DNA of 64,000 nt, from assembly GCA_963788935.1 (NCBI GenBank), contig CAWBIM010000004.1, forward strand, positions 310,001-374,000, read 5' to 3'. A model generated the notes under the pieces. The model searched no databases, was not told the DNA's origin, and was given only the letters and a program-made list of their open reading frames with translations. How positions within the stretch are numbered: the stretch's first letter is position 1; each line of letters starts with the position of its first letter. A program made the translations under genes and the position numbers. Below are positions 33,025 through 41,275 of the stretch, piece by piece. Source of the stretch: JAOPZW01 sp963788935 (GTDB lineage Bacteria; Actinomycetota; Thermoleophilia; Solirubrobacterales; Solirubrobacteraceae).

Positions 33025-34130
33025 GACACGCCGACCTGCTCGCGCTTGCGCCCGATCGCCTCGAGCATCTCGTCGTAGGCGTCGGCGAACTGCTTGACCC
33101 CGTCGTTCTCGAGGCGGCTCGTGATCGCGTCGAGGTCGACCCCCGCCTCGGCCAGCGCGGCGATGTCGGCGCGCGCCTGGTCGATCCCGTCGAGGACGGT
33201 GAGGTGGTCGGGCGCGGGCTCGCCCGCGTCGCGGAACGCGTCGAGCGTGGCGTCGGGGACGGTCGTCACCGAGTGCTCGCCGATCAGCCCGTCGATGTAG
33301 AGCGTGGGCGAGTAGTCGGGGTTCTTGCCGCCGGTCGAGGCCCAGAGCGGGCGCTGCGGGTTCGCACCGGCGGCCGCGAGGCGCTCCCACGCCGGGCCCG
33401 AGTGCGTGGGCAGGAACACGTCGGCGTAGGCGAGCTTCGCGTTGGCGACGGCGATCTTCCCGCGCAGCGGCGAGTCCTCGGGCAGCTGGTCGTCGGCCTT
33501 GACGTCGATGCGCGAGACGAAGAAGCTCGCGACGGAGGCGATGCCGGCCACGTCCTCGCCCGCATCGAGGCGCTCCGTCAGCGCGGCGACGTAGTTCTCG
33601 GCGATCTGGCGGTAGCGCTCGCGCGAGAACAGCAGCGTCATGTTGATGTTCAGGCCCTCGCGCGTGAGGCGGCGGAAGGCCTCGACGCCGGCGTCGGTGC
33701 CCGGCACCTTGATCATCACGTTGGGCCGGTCGACCAGGGCGCGCAGCTCGTGCGCGCGGCGGACGGCGCCGTCGACCTCGAAGGCGAGGTCGGCCTCCTC
33801 CTCGATCGAGATGAACCCGTCGCGCCCGCCCGTGCGGTCGTACACCGGGCGCAGCAGGTCGCAGGCGCGCTGGATGTCCTCGATCCAGGCGCGCTCGAAG
33901 ACGGCGGCGTCGCTCTCGGACGGGTCGGCGGCGGCGAGCTCGTCGTCGTACAGGTCGGAGTCGAGGACGGCCTTCGAGAAGATCGTCGGGTTCGACGTGC
34001 CCCCGGTGACGTGGTCGCGCTCGACGAGACGGGCGAGGTGACCGTCGGCGAGCGCCGGACGGGCCACGTTGTCGTACCAGACGCTCTGGCCCAGCTCGGC
34101 GACGGCGGGCCAGCGGCTCTCGGCACTCAT
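33021..34130 (-). CDS. tal: Transaldolase
   Basis: 369 aa, length and pattern of actinobacterial transaldolases. Seen: QSVWYDNVARPAL with the N-terminal Asp, VTGGTSNPTIFSKAVL, the Schiff-base Lys in NVMIKVPGTDAGVEAFRRL near residue 140, and RPLWASTGGKNPDYSPTLY near 258. It moves a dihydroxyacetone unit between sugar phosphates in the pentose phosphate pathway. It is placed first in a two-gene operon with a TetR regulator, which is unusual for a housekeeping sugar enzyme; transketolase, G6PD and 6PGL genes are not beside it. Confidence 0.93.
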   Translation of the reverse strand: MSAESRWPAVAELGQSVWYDNVARPALADGHLARLVERDHVTGGTSNPTIFSKAVLDSDLYDDELAAADPSESDAAVFERAWIEDIQRACDLLRPVYDRTGGRDGFISIEEEADLAFEVDGAVRRAHELRALVDRPNVMIKVPGTDAGVEAFRRLTREGLNINMTLLFSRERYRQIAENYVAALTERLDAGEDVAGIASVASFFVSRIDVKADDQLPEDSPLRGKIAVANAKLAYADVFLPTHSGPAWERLAAAGANPQRPLWASTGGKNPDYSPTLYIDGLIGEHSVTTVPDATLDAFRDAGEPAPDHLTVLDGIDQARADIAALAEAGVDLDAITSRLENDGVKQFADAYDEMLEAIGRKREQVGVS

Positions 34131-34164
34131 GGCGTTCTCCCTCGGGTTGGTTTCCGTTTGCGGT

Positions 34165-34216
34165 GAGAACGACCATTCTATAGGCTGCGCCCGTCGCCTT
34201 GAGAACGATCGTTCTC
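34165..34216. promoter_or_regulatory. Two TetR-type operators in the tal/DUF1348 divergent promoter
   Basis: GAGAACGATCGTTCTC at 34201-34216 is a perfect 16-bp palindrome. GAGAACGACCATTCTA at 34165-34180 is an imperfect copy with its centre 36 bp away. They lie between the divergent starts at 34130 and 34244 and fit a TetR dimer-pair acting on both. Confidence 0.7.
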
Positions 34217-34243
34217 TCCCTCCCGAGCCTCAGAGGTCGTCCC

Positions 34244-34705
34244 GTGTCCGAGCCCCGCCCGCCGCTGCCGCCGTTCACCGCCGAGACCGCCGCCCAGAAG
34301 ACCCAGGCGGCCGAGGACGCGTGGAACTCACGCGACCCGCAGCGGGTCTCGCTCGCCTACAGCGAGGACTCGGTGTGGCGCAACCGCGACCAGTTCGTCC
34401 GGGGCCGCGAGGAGATCGTCGCGTTCCTCACGCAGAAGTGGGAGCGCGAGCTCGACTACGCGCTGCGCAAGAACATGTGGGCCTTCGCGGGCAACCGGAT
34501 CGGCGTGCGCTTCCAGTACGAGTCCCACGACGCCGACGGCGTCTGGTGGCGCTCGTACGGCAACGAGCTGTGGGAGTTCGACGACTCGGGGCTGATGGTG
34601 CGCCGCGAGGCGTCGATCAACGACCTGCGCATCGACGAGTCCGAGCGGCGGATCTTCGGGCCGCGGCCCGAGTCCGAGCGCGGCGTCGAGTTCCCGCTGC
34701 GCTGA
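34244..34705 (+). CDS. DUF1348 (SnoaL/NTF2-like) family protein
   Basis: 153 aa from GTG 34244, 28 bp after the second operator. The DUF1348 pattern is complete: AAEDAWNSRDPQRVSLAYSE, DSVWRNRDQFVRGREEI, LTQKWERELDYALRKNMWAF, NRIGVRFQYESHDADGVWWR and the closing SINDLRI. These small proteins have the NTF2 cone fold; their reaction is unknown. Operators shared with the tal-tetR operon suggest it is induced by the same signal. A longer start at 34199 would put the operator inside the coding region and is less likely. Confidence 0.9.
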   Translation: MSEPRPPLPPFTAETAAQKTQAAEDAWNSRDPQRVSLAYSEDSVWRNRDQFVRGREEIVAFLTQKWERELDYALRKNMWAFAGNRIGVRFQYESHDADGVWWRSYGNELWEFDDSGLMVRREASINDLRIDESERRIFGPRPESERGVEFPLR

Positions 34706-34711
34706 GCGGGG

Positions 34712-36064
34712 TCAGTCGGCGGCGGCCGCCGCCGTCGCGCGCTCGGTCTCGGTGAGGGTGAGGTCGGTGGTCTCGGGCGCCCAGAGGTACGTCACGACCA
34801 GGCCGATCGCGCAGACCCCGGCGGCGATCAGCATCGACGGCCCGATCCCGAGCTTGTCGATCCCCACGGGCAGCAGGAACGTCCCGCCTGCGGCGCCGAT
34901 CCGGCTCATCGCCGCCGAGAACCCGACGCCGCTGCCGCGCAGCTCGGAGGGGAAGATCTCGGCCGGGTAGACGCCGGTCAGATCGCCCGAGATCGCGTTG
35001 AAGAACGCGAAGCCCACGAGCGCGGCGAGCAGGATCGGGGGCGGCCCGCCGGTCCAGACGCCGATCAGGGCCGTCGTCGCGACCATCACCCAGAACGAGG
35101 TCAGCAGCAGCGGTCGGCGGCCGGAGCGCTCGATCACGACCATCCCCGCGAGCGCGCCGAGGAACGCGACCGTGTTCGTGGCGATGATCGAGAACTTCGG
35201 GCTGTCGAAGCCGAGGGAGGAGAAGACCTCGGGCGCGAAGGTGAAGATCGCGAAGTACGGCGCGACGAGGCAGGTGAAGAAGATCGACGCGAACGCCGTG
35301 CTGCGCCAGGTGTCGCGCGCGAACAGGCGCGCGAAGGAGGCCGGCTCGGTGTTCTCGTCGCCGAGGTCCTCGTCCTCGTAGTAGTCGCCGCCGAGGTGCT
35401 CGTCGACGATCTCCTTGGCCTCGTCCTCGCGCCCGCGGCTGGCCAGCCAGCGCGGCGACTCGGGGAGGCCCTGGCGCAGCAAGAGCGTCGCCAGCCCCGG
35501 GATCGCGCCGGTCGCGAGGATCAGCTGCCAGCTGACGCCGAGGCCGTCGAGAATGTAGGCGACCACGACCGCGAGCAGGAACCCGCCGTACCACGACGCC
35601 TGCAGGCTCGACAGCCGCCGGCCGCGGCCCTCGCTCGGGACGAACTCGGCGAGCATCGTCTGCCCGATGGCGTACTCGGCGCCGATCGCGAGGCCGAGGG
35701 CGAAGCGCAGCGCGAGCAGCAGCGGCGCGCTGTCGACGACGCCCTGCAGCGCGCCGAGGATCACGAACGCGATCAGGTCGAGGATGAAGATCTTGCGCCG
35801 CCCGAAGCGGTCGGTCAGGTAGCCGAAGATCGGCCCGCCGAAGAAGATGCCCGCCAGCGACGACGCCCCGAGGAGCCCCTCCTCGACCGTCGTGAGGTCG
35901 AGCGCCGTCGAGGCGAGCGGGAGCACGACGCTGATGACGCCGAGGTCGTAGCCGTCGAGGCCCTCGCCGAACGCGGTGGCGACGGTGATGCGGCGCAGGA
36001 ACCCGGTGCGGCCGGGGGCGTCGCCGGCTGGTGCGGCGCTGGACCGTTGCGCGCTGCTCGACAC
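34712..36064 (-). CDS. MFS transporter of the sugar/aromatic-acid porter type
   Basis: 450 aa with twelve membrane segments. The MFS loop signature GYLTDRFGRRKIFILD follows segment 2, and ERSGRRPLLLTSF follows segment 8; a long charged central loop (residues about 210-240, DEDLGDENTE) is seen. The sequence FFNAISGDLTGVYPAEIFPS is typical of the metabolite:H+ symporter group. Substrate unknown; sugars, aromatic acids or niacin-like compounds are all possible. It converges on the DUF1348 gene, seven bases apart, so no shared promoter. Confidence 0.88.
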   Translation of the reverse strand: MSSSAQRSSAAPAGDAPGRTGFLRRITVATAFGEGLDGYDLGVISVVLPLASTALDLTTVEEGLLGASSLAGIFFGGPIFGYLTDRFGRRKIFILDLIAFVILGALQGVVDSAPLLLALRFALGLAIGAEYAIGQTMLAEFVPSEGRGRRLSSLQASWYGGFLLAVVVAYILDGLGVSWQLILATGAIPGLATLLLRQGLPESPRWLASRGREDEAKEIVDEHLGGDYYEDEDLGDENTEPASFARLFARDTWRSTAFASIFFTCLVAPYFAIFTFAPEVFSSLGFDSPKFSIIATNTVAFLGALAGMVVIERSGRRPLLLTSFWVMVATTALIGVWTGGPPPILLAALVGFAFFNAISGDLTGVYPAEIFPSELRGSGVGFSAAMSRIGAAGGTFLLPVGIDKLGIGPSMLIAAGVCAIGLVVTYLWAPETTDLTLTETERATAAAAAD

Positions 36065-36109
36065 TGGAGACCGCCGTACCCGGAGCGCGGTCTCCGTTCC
36101 CCCCGAGCG

Positions 36110-36613
36110 TCAGCCGAGCACCTGGTCGAAGAACTCGAGCGGGCCGGTCGCGGCCCGGAGGTCGTCGCTGATCGTCGCGTCGATCATCACGAACACCATC
36201 CGCACCGGGCGGTCCGAGCGGTTCTCCCAGGCGTGGTTCGTGCCGCGCTGGACGACCGCGTCGCCCGGGCGGCAGAGCGTCTCCGAGCCGTCGTCGAGCA
36301 GCAGCCACGTCTCGCCCTCGAGGACGACGCCGACGTCCACCGTCTCGGTGCGATGCATCGGCGAGGCGCCGCCGGGGGCCATCTCGGTGAAGCGGACGCC
36401 CACGCCCTCGGCCGGCGGCGGGGTGCGCACCGGGCGGTCGGTGGGCTCGGGCTGGCTGGCCTCGATGTCGACCGGCATGTGGTCGGTGATCCAGACCTCG
36501 TGGAACGCGGCGGTGCCGATGTCGAGGGTCTTCGGCGTGGGTCCGTCGGAGAGCACGACGGAACGGCCGGAGGCGTCGTGGCCGGTGACGATCCGGCGCG
36601 GGGCGGTGCTCAT
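36110..36613 (-). CDS. Cupin domain protein
   Basis: 167 aa, ATG 36613. One conserved cupin barrel at residues about 75-150: EMAPGGASPMHRTETVDVGV (first motif, with His ligands), GETWLLLDDGSETLCRPGD and VQRGTNHAWENRSDRPVRM (second motif with His). Such proteins bind metal and a small acid or act as isomerases or dioxygenases. Located between the MFS transporter and the F420-type reductase on the same strand, so it may be a pathway enzyme for the transported compound. Confidence 0.85.
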   Translation of the reverse strand: MSTAPRRIVTGHDASGRSVVLSDGPTPKTLDIGTAAFHEVWITDHMPVDIEASQPEPTDRPVRTPPPAEGVGVRFTEMAPGGASPMHRTETVDVGVVLEGETWLLLDDGSETLCRPGDAVVQRGTNHAWENRSDRPVRMVFVMIDATISDDLRAATGPLEFFDQVLG

Positions 36614-36645
36614 GGGGGGTCTCCTCGGTCGGAAGTGGCTGCGGG

Positions 36646-37209
36646 TCAGTCGGCGAGCATCCGGAACGCGAGCCGGCGCGGGTGGCCCGCCCGGAACACG
36701 AGCGTGATCCACAGGCGCCCGACGCCGTCGACGACCTCGACGGCGTCGATCCCGCCGACGCGCACCGGGCGCAGGCCGACGTCCGCGATCAGGCCCTCGA
36801 GGCCGGCGTCCTCCGGGCCGCACCAGAACAGGTCCGCGACCTCGCCGCCGACCTCCGGCTCGGCGAACGTCTCGAAGCCGACGCTGTTGAACGCGCGGGC
36901 GAACCGGGCGCCCGGGGCGGACGCGTAGGCCTCGGCGTGCGAGAGGCGGGCCGCGCCGAGGTCGTTCGTCGCGTCGATCACGACGCGCCCGTCGAGGGCC
37001 TGACCGTGCTCGGCGAGCAGGCCGGGGACGGCCGCGCCGGGCACCGCGAGGAGGACGACCTCGGCGCTCGCGATGGCGTCGGCGATGGCCACCGTCCGGG
37101 GCGGCTCGGGCGAGCGCGAGGCGAACGCGACCTCGTGGCCCGCGGCGCGCCACTTCTCGCCGATCGTCCCGCCGATGTTGCCGCCGCCGATCACCGCGAT
37201 CCGGGTCAT
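36646..37209 (-). CDS. NADPH-dependent F420 reductase-like protein (NAD-binding)
   Basis: 187 aa from ATG 37209. The Rossmann start IAVIGGGNIGGTIGEKWRAAG is typical of the F420:NADP oxidoreductase (Fno) family, then VAFASRSPEP, LLAVPGAAVPGLL, VVIDATNDL and ARAFNSVGFETFAEP. It should transfer hydride between F420 and NADP or act as a related reductase. The shorter length and lack of a complete F420 pocket visible to me leave the cofactor partner open. Divergent from the class III aminotransferase. Confidence 0.82.
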   Translation of the reverse strand: MTRIAVIGGGNIGGTIGEKWRAAGHEVAFASRSPEPPRTVAIADAIASAEVVLLAVPGAAVPGLLAEHGQALDGRVVIDATNDLGAARLSHAEAYASAPGARFARAFNSVGFETFAEPEVGGEVADLFWCGPEDAGLEGLIADVGLRPVRVGGIDAVEVVDGVGRLWITLVFRAGHPRRLAFRMLAD

Positions 37210-37261
37210 GCGCGGACGATACGGTCCAGCGGCGACGCGCACACGGCCCCAGGAGACAGGC

Positions 37262-38626
37262 ATGACCAAGGCGGACACCGCGAGCGCCGACCTCCAGCGG
37301 GCGGCGCAGCGGCATCTCTGGCGCCACTTCGCGCCGGTGGGCGAGGACGAGGTCCCGATCTTCGTCCGCGGCGAGGGCTGCGAGCTGTGGGACACGGAGG
37401 GCCGCCGGTGGCTCGACGCCCTGTCCTCGCTCTTCTGCGTGAACGCCGGCCACGGCCGGGCCGAGCTGGCCGACGCCGCCGCCGCGCAGGCCCGCGAGCT
37501 CGCCTACGCGACGACCTGGGACACGACCCATCCGCGGGCGATCGAGCTCGCCGAGCGCATCGCCGGCCTGGCGCCGGACGGGCTCGACCGGGTGTTCTTC
37601 ACCTCGGGCGGCTCGGAGTCCGTCGAGTCGGCGCTGAAGCTCGCGCGCAGCTACCACCACGCCCGCGGCGAGCCGTCGCGGGCCAAGGTGATCGCGCGCG
37701 AGCTCGCCTACCACGGCACGACGTTCGGGGCGCTGAGCGCGACCGGTCTGCCGTCCGTGCGCACGCCGTTCGAACCGCTGATGCCGGGCGGCTGCCACGT
37801 GCCGCACACCGACCTCTACCGCACGCCGGCGGACCGCGATCCGCTGTGGGCGGCCGACGCCATCGAGGAGCGCATCCGGTTCGAGGGCCCGTCGACCGTC
37901 GCGGCCGTGATCCTCGAGCCGGTGCAGAACTCCGGCGGGTGCCTGCCGCCCCCGCCGGGCTACTTCGCGCGGGTCCGTGAGATCTGCGACCGCCACGGCG
38001 TGCTGCTCATCTCCGACGACACGATCTGCTCGTGGGGACGGCTGGGTTCGTGGTTCGGCGCGGACCGCTTCGACTACGTGCCGGACATCATCACGACGGC
38101 GAAGGGCATCACCTCGGCCTACGTGCCGATGGGGGCGATGATCGTCTCCGACCGCGTCGCCGAGCCGTTCCTCGGCGGCGGCGCCGTGTTCGCCCACGGC
38201 CTCACGTTCGGCGGCCACCCGGTCGCCGCGGCGGTCGCGCTGGCGAACATCGACCTCATCGAGCGCGAGGACCTGCTCGGCCACGTCCGCCGCCACGAGC
38301 CCGCCCTGCGGGCGACGCTCGAGGGTCTCGCCGACCTCGACATCGTCGGCGACGTGCGCGGCGCGGGCTACTTCTGGGGCATCGAGCTCGTCGCCGACCG
38401 CGCCACGAAGCGCGGCTTCCCGGCCGACGCCGCCGACGAGCTCACCGACCGCGTGCTCGCGCCCGGCCTGCGGCGCCGCGGGCTGATCGCGCGGGCGACC
38501 GACCGCGGCTTCCCCGTGATCCAGCTCGCGCCGCCGCTCATCGCCGGGCCGCGCGAGTTCGCCGAGATCGGGGCGGTCCTGCGCGAGGTGCTCGTCGAGG
38601 CCGAGGCGTGGGCCGCGGGCCGGTGA
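37262..38626 (+). CDS. Class III PLP aminotransferase
   Basis: 454 aa. Class III landmarks: GCELWDTEGRRWLDALSSL, FFTSGGSESVESALKLARSY (PLP phosphate), YHGTTFGALSATG, VILEPVQNSGGCLPPP, the Asp of LLISDDTICSWGRLG and the Schiff-base Lys in TTAKGITSAYVPMGA near residue 281. It probably transfers an amino group from an omega-amino acid, polyamine or similar donor to pyruvate. The stop overlaps the GTG of the M20 peptidase gene (GTGA), so the two are coupled and likely handle one amino-compound pathway. Confidence 0.92.
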   Translation: MTKADTASADLQRAAQRHLWRHFAPVGEDEVPIFVRGEGCELWDTEGRRWLDALSSLFCVNAGHGRAELADAAAAQARELAYATTWDTTHPRAIELAERIAGLAPDGLDRVFFTSGGSESVESALKLARSYHHARGEPSRAKVIARELAYHGTTFGALSATGLPSVRTPFEPLMPGGCHVPHTDLYRTPADRDPLWAADAIEERIRFEGPSTVAAVILEPVQNSGGCLPPPPGYFARVREICDRHGVLLISDDTICSWGRLGSWFGADRFDYVPDIITTAKGITSAYVPMGAMIVSDRVAEPFLGGGAVFAHGLTFGGHPVAAAVALANIDLIEREDLLGHVRRHEPALRATLEGLADLDIVGDVRGAGYFWGIELVADRATKRGFPADAADELTDRVLAPGLRRRGLIARATDRGFPVIQLAPPLIAGPREFAEIGAVLREVLVEAEAWAAGR

Positions 38627-39938
38627 CGGCCGCGCTCGAGCGGCGGGTCGCCGCGGAGGTGCGGCGCCGCGCGCCCGATCTCGTCGACCTGCTCGCGACG
38701 CTCGTCGGCTTCGACACCCGCGTGCCGGGCCCCGACCTCGCGCCGCGCGAGGAGGCGGCGCTCCAGGCCCACCTCGCCGGGCGGCTCGAAGCCGCCGGCC
38801 TCGCCGTCGAGGTGTGGGAGCCCGACGTCGCCGACCTGCCGCCGACGCGCTACCCGATCCCGCCCGGCCACCATTTCCGCGGGCGCCCGCAGCTCGTCGC
38901 CCGGCGCGCCGGGACCGGCGGCGGGCGCAGCCTGCTGTTCAACGGCCACATCGACGTCGTGTCCGCGGAGCCGGTCGAGCGCTGGACGACCGATCCGTTC
39001 CGGGCGGACGTCCGCGACGGGCGCCTGTACGGCCGCGGAGCGTGCGACATGAAGGGCGGCGTCGCGGCGATGGTCGCTCGCGACCGAGGTGCTGTGCGCC
39101 CTCGACGTCCCGCTGCGCGGCGATCTGCTCGTCAACACGGTGACCGACGAGGAGTCGACGGCCGCGGGCTCGCTGGCGTCCGTCGCGCACGGCGTCGCCG
39201 CCGACGGCGCGATCGTCCCCGAGCCGACCGCGCTCACGGCGTGGCTCGGGACGCGCGGGTCGCTCATGCCCGAGATCACCGTCCCCGGCCGCGCCGGCCA
39301 CGCGGGCTTCCCGCACGAGCACTGGACGGCGGGCGGCCCGGTCAACGCGATCGAGAAGGCGCAGGTCGTCCTCGCCGCGCTCCAGGCGCTGCGCGAGGAG
39401 TGGCGCGACCGGCCGGACGCGCGCCACGCCTACCTGCGCCCGGGGACGATCGTCCCCGTGGCCTTCGACGCGGGCCAGTGGATCGTCTCCTATCCCGCGG
39501 CCGCGACCCTGCGCTGCCACGTGCAGTACCTGCCCGGGCAGGCCGGCGCCGACGGGTCGTGCGCGCCGGTGGTCGCGGAGATCGAGGCGCGCGTGCGGGC
39601 CGCCGCCGGGGCCGACCCGTGGCTCGCCGACCACCCGCCGGTGTTCGCCTGGGACGGCGACGTCCCGGCGGCGTGGGTCGAGCCGGACGACCCGATCGCG
39701 GCGACGACGCTCGACGTGATGGCGGATCTGGGGCTCGAGCGCGCGATCGCGGACCGCACGACGTGGACCGACGCGGCGACCTTCACCCACGCCGGCACGC
39801 CCGCGATCTGCTTCGGCCCGGGCGCGCATCGCGCAGGCCCACACCGTCGACGAGCACGTCGGGCTCGACGAGCTGACCCGCGCCGCCCAGGTCCTGGCCG
39901 TGACGGCGATGCGCTTCTGCGGGGTCGAGGACGGCTGA
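38623..39938 (+). CDS. M20 family peptidase/acetylornithine deacetylase-like, two one-base frameshifts
   Basis: About 438 aa when repaired. Frame 1 carries SLLFNGHIDVVSAEP (metal His and Asp) and LYGRGACDMKGGVAAMV; frame 2, from about 39078, carries NTVTDEESTAAGS (Glu pair), the dimerisation domain with GRAGHAGFPHEH, and TTWTDAATFTHAGTPA; frame 3, from about 39828, gives the last ligand region RIAQAHTVDEHVGLDELTRA. Both junctions are fixed by removing one base (near 39076 and 39829), consistent with 1316 nt = 3n+2. Substrate is an N-acylated amino acid or dipeptide. Coupled to the upstream class III aminotransferase. Confidence 0.82.
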
Positions 39939-39994
39939 CCGCGCGCCCGGGCCCGACGACGTCGGGCCCGGGCGGCGAGCGGCGACCGCGAGGG

Positions 39995-40621
39995 CTACGG
40001 GTGCGCCGGGCGCTCCTCGGCGCTGACGACCGCGAAGTCCTTGCTGACGAGGACCTCGAGCTCCTTGCCGTCGCTCGTCTTCACGTGCGACTCGTACGGC
40101 GCGCGCGAGTCGCCGTTGGTCTCGGTCCGGAGGATGGTCGCGTTCGGGTACTTGGCCTTCACCGCGGCCTCGACCTTCGTCTTCGTGTCGCCGGTCAGCG
40201 CGGTCTCGTTCGGGCGGCGGCCACCGGGGCCGTGGTCGCCGTCGTGGTCGCCGCGGCGGCCGCCGCCCGGCCCGCGGCCGTTGTCGGCCTGCACCGCCGT
40301 CGCCGAGAACGACGCGTCGACGAGGACGACCTGGCGCGTGCCGTCGGACGTCTTGACGTGGGCGTGGTACGGCGTCGAGTACGGGCCGCCGGCCTCGGTC
40401 GCGAGCACGGTCGCGCCCGGGACCTTCGCGAGCGCGGCGGCCTTGACCTTGGCCGCGACGTCGCTCGCCAGCGCCGGGCGCGGATCACGGGCGGGACGGC
40501 TCTGGGGCGCGGTCGTGGTCGCGGTGCTGTCCGTGGCGCCGGCGACGGCGGCGCCGCCGAGGCCGAGGGCGCCGAGGGCGGCGACGGTGACGGCGGACTT
40601 CTTGATGAACGGGCTGAGCAT
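39995..40621 (-). CDS. Exported protein with two PepSY-like repeats
   Basis: 208 aa. The N-terminus is a signal peptide (KKSAVTVAALGALGLGGAAVA). Two related repeats of about 50 residues follow: one around AAALAKVPGATVLATEAGG with YHAHVKTSDG, and one around AVKAKYPNATILRTETNGDS with YESHVKTSDG. They are separated by a Gly/Asp/His/Arg linker (RGPGGGRRGDHDGDHGPGG). The pattern matches actinobacterial PepSY-domain proteins, thought to inhibit proteases or bind at the cell surface. The strand has a good AGGAGAG ribosome site before the ATG. Confidence 0.75.
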   Translation of the reverse strand: MLSPFIKKSAVTVAALGALGLGGAAVAGATDSTATTTAPQSRPARDPRPALASDVAAKVKAAALAKVPGATVLATEAGGPYSTPYHAHVKTSDGTRQVVLVDASFSATAVQADNGRGPGGGRRGDHDGDHGPGGRRPNETALTGDTKTKVEAAVKAKYPNATILRTETNGDSRAPYESHVKTSDGKELEVLVSKDFAVVSAEERPAHP

Positions 40622-41275
40622 GTGCGCTCTCCTGGTCGTCGAGGGGTGTGCACGACGATGCTCGGCAGGCCGCCTGTGAATCGGCCGGTGAGAGGCTGAG
40701 AGCCGCCTGAGGATGGGCCGGGATGCGGCCGCGGGAGGGCCGCCGTCATGTTTCAGACAACGGCCCCCCGCGGTTTCGCCGCTGCACGGTTCGCGGCAGA
40801 CGGGAGCCACCCGTCATCAGCCAAAGACGCGCGGCGGGGGCGAAGGTTGGGCGGAATGCGCGGTTCGGCGCAATCCCGCCAGCGGGACGCGCCGCCGGAG
40901 GCGCTCGGGGCGGCTCAGACCTCGACGGCGAGCTCGCGGCCCACGCCCGACCGGCCCCGCTCACGGGCGAGGATGGCCATCAGCCGGTGGGCGTGGGCGC
41001 GATGCGTCGCGGACGAGGGCCCTCCGCGCAGCTCATCGACTGCGCACTCGACCGAGAGCGATGCGGCGGACGGCGCCGGCGGGCCCGCGGCGATGCCCGC
41101 GGCCTCAGAGGCCCGATGTCGGCGGTGTCCGGTTCGCATCACCGGAAAAGGGTGCCTTGCGGCGCGCCGATCGCCAAGGAGACATAGGTCCTAAGCCCCT
41201 GGGCCTGGCGCCGGGACGCTCTGCGTCCCGGGCCGGTCGCGGCCGGTCTTGCGAACCCGTATCTTCCCCGCGCCC
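40622..41275. other. 654-bp gene-free region with a possible structured folD leader
   Basis: I see no supported gene: the open frames here lack a normal start, ribosome site and codon bias. The last 120 bases before folD contain stems: CCTTGCGGCG...CGCCAAGG (41156-41180, imperfect) and a perfect 8-bp hairpin CCGGGACG/CGTCCCGG with a five-base loop at 41211-41231, followed by a GGCCGGTC repeat. This could be a regulatory leader or a terminator-like fold. It does not match the ZTP or THF riboswitch consensus as I know it. Confidence 0.35.

Noticed and set aside
40723..41187. Open frames on both strands in the gap before the FolD gene
   Set aside because: They have no ribosome site, no recognisable domain and poor codon pattern; they are open only because stop codons are rare at this G+C.
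41131..41275. ZTP or tetrahydrofolate riboswitch before folD
   Set aside because: The conserved cores of those riboswitches are not seen, only GC-rich stems.
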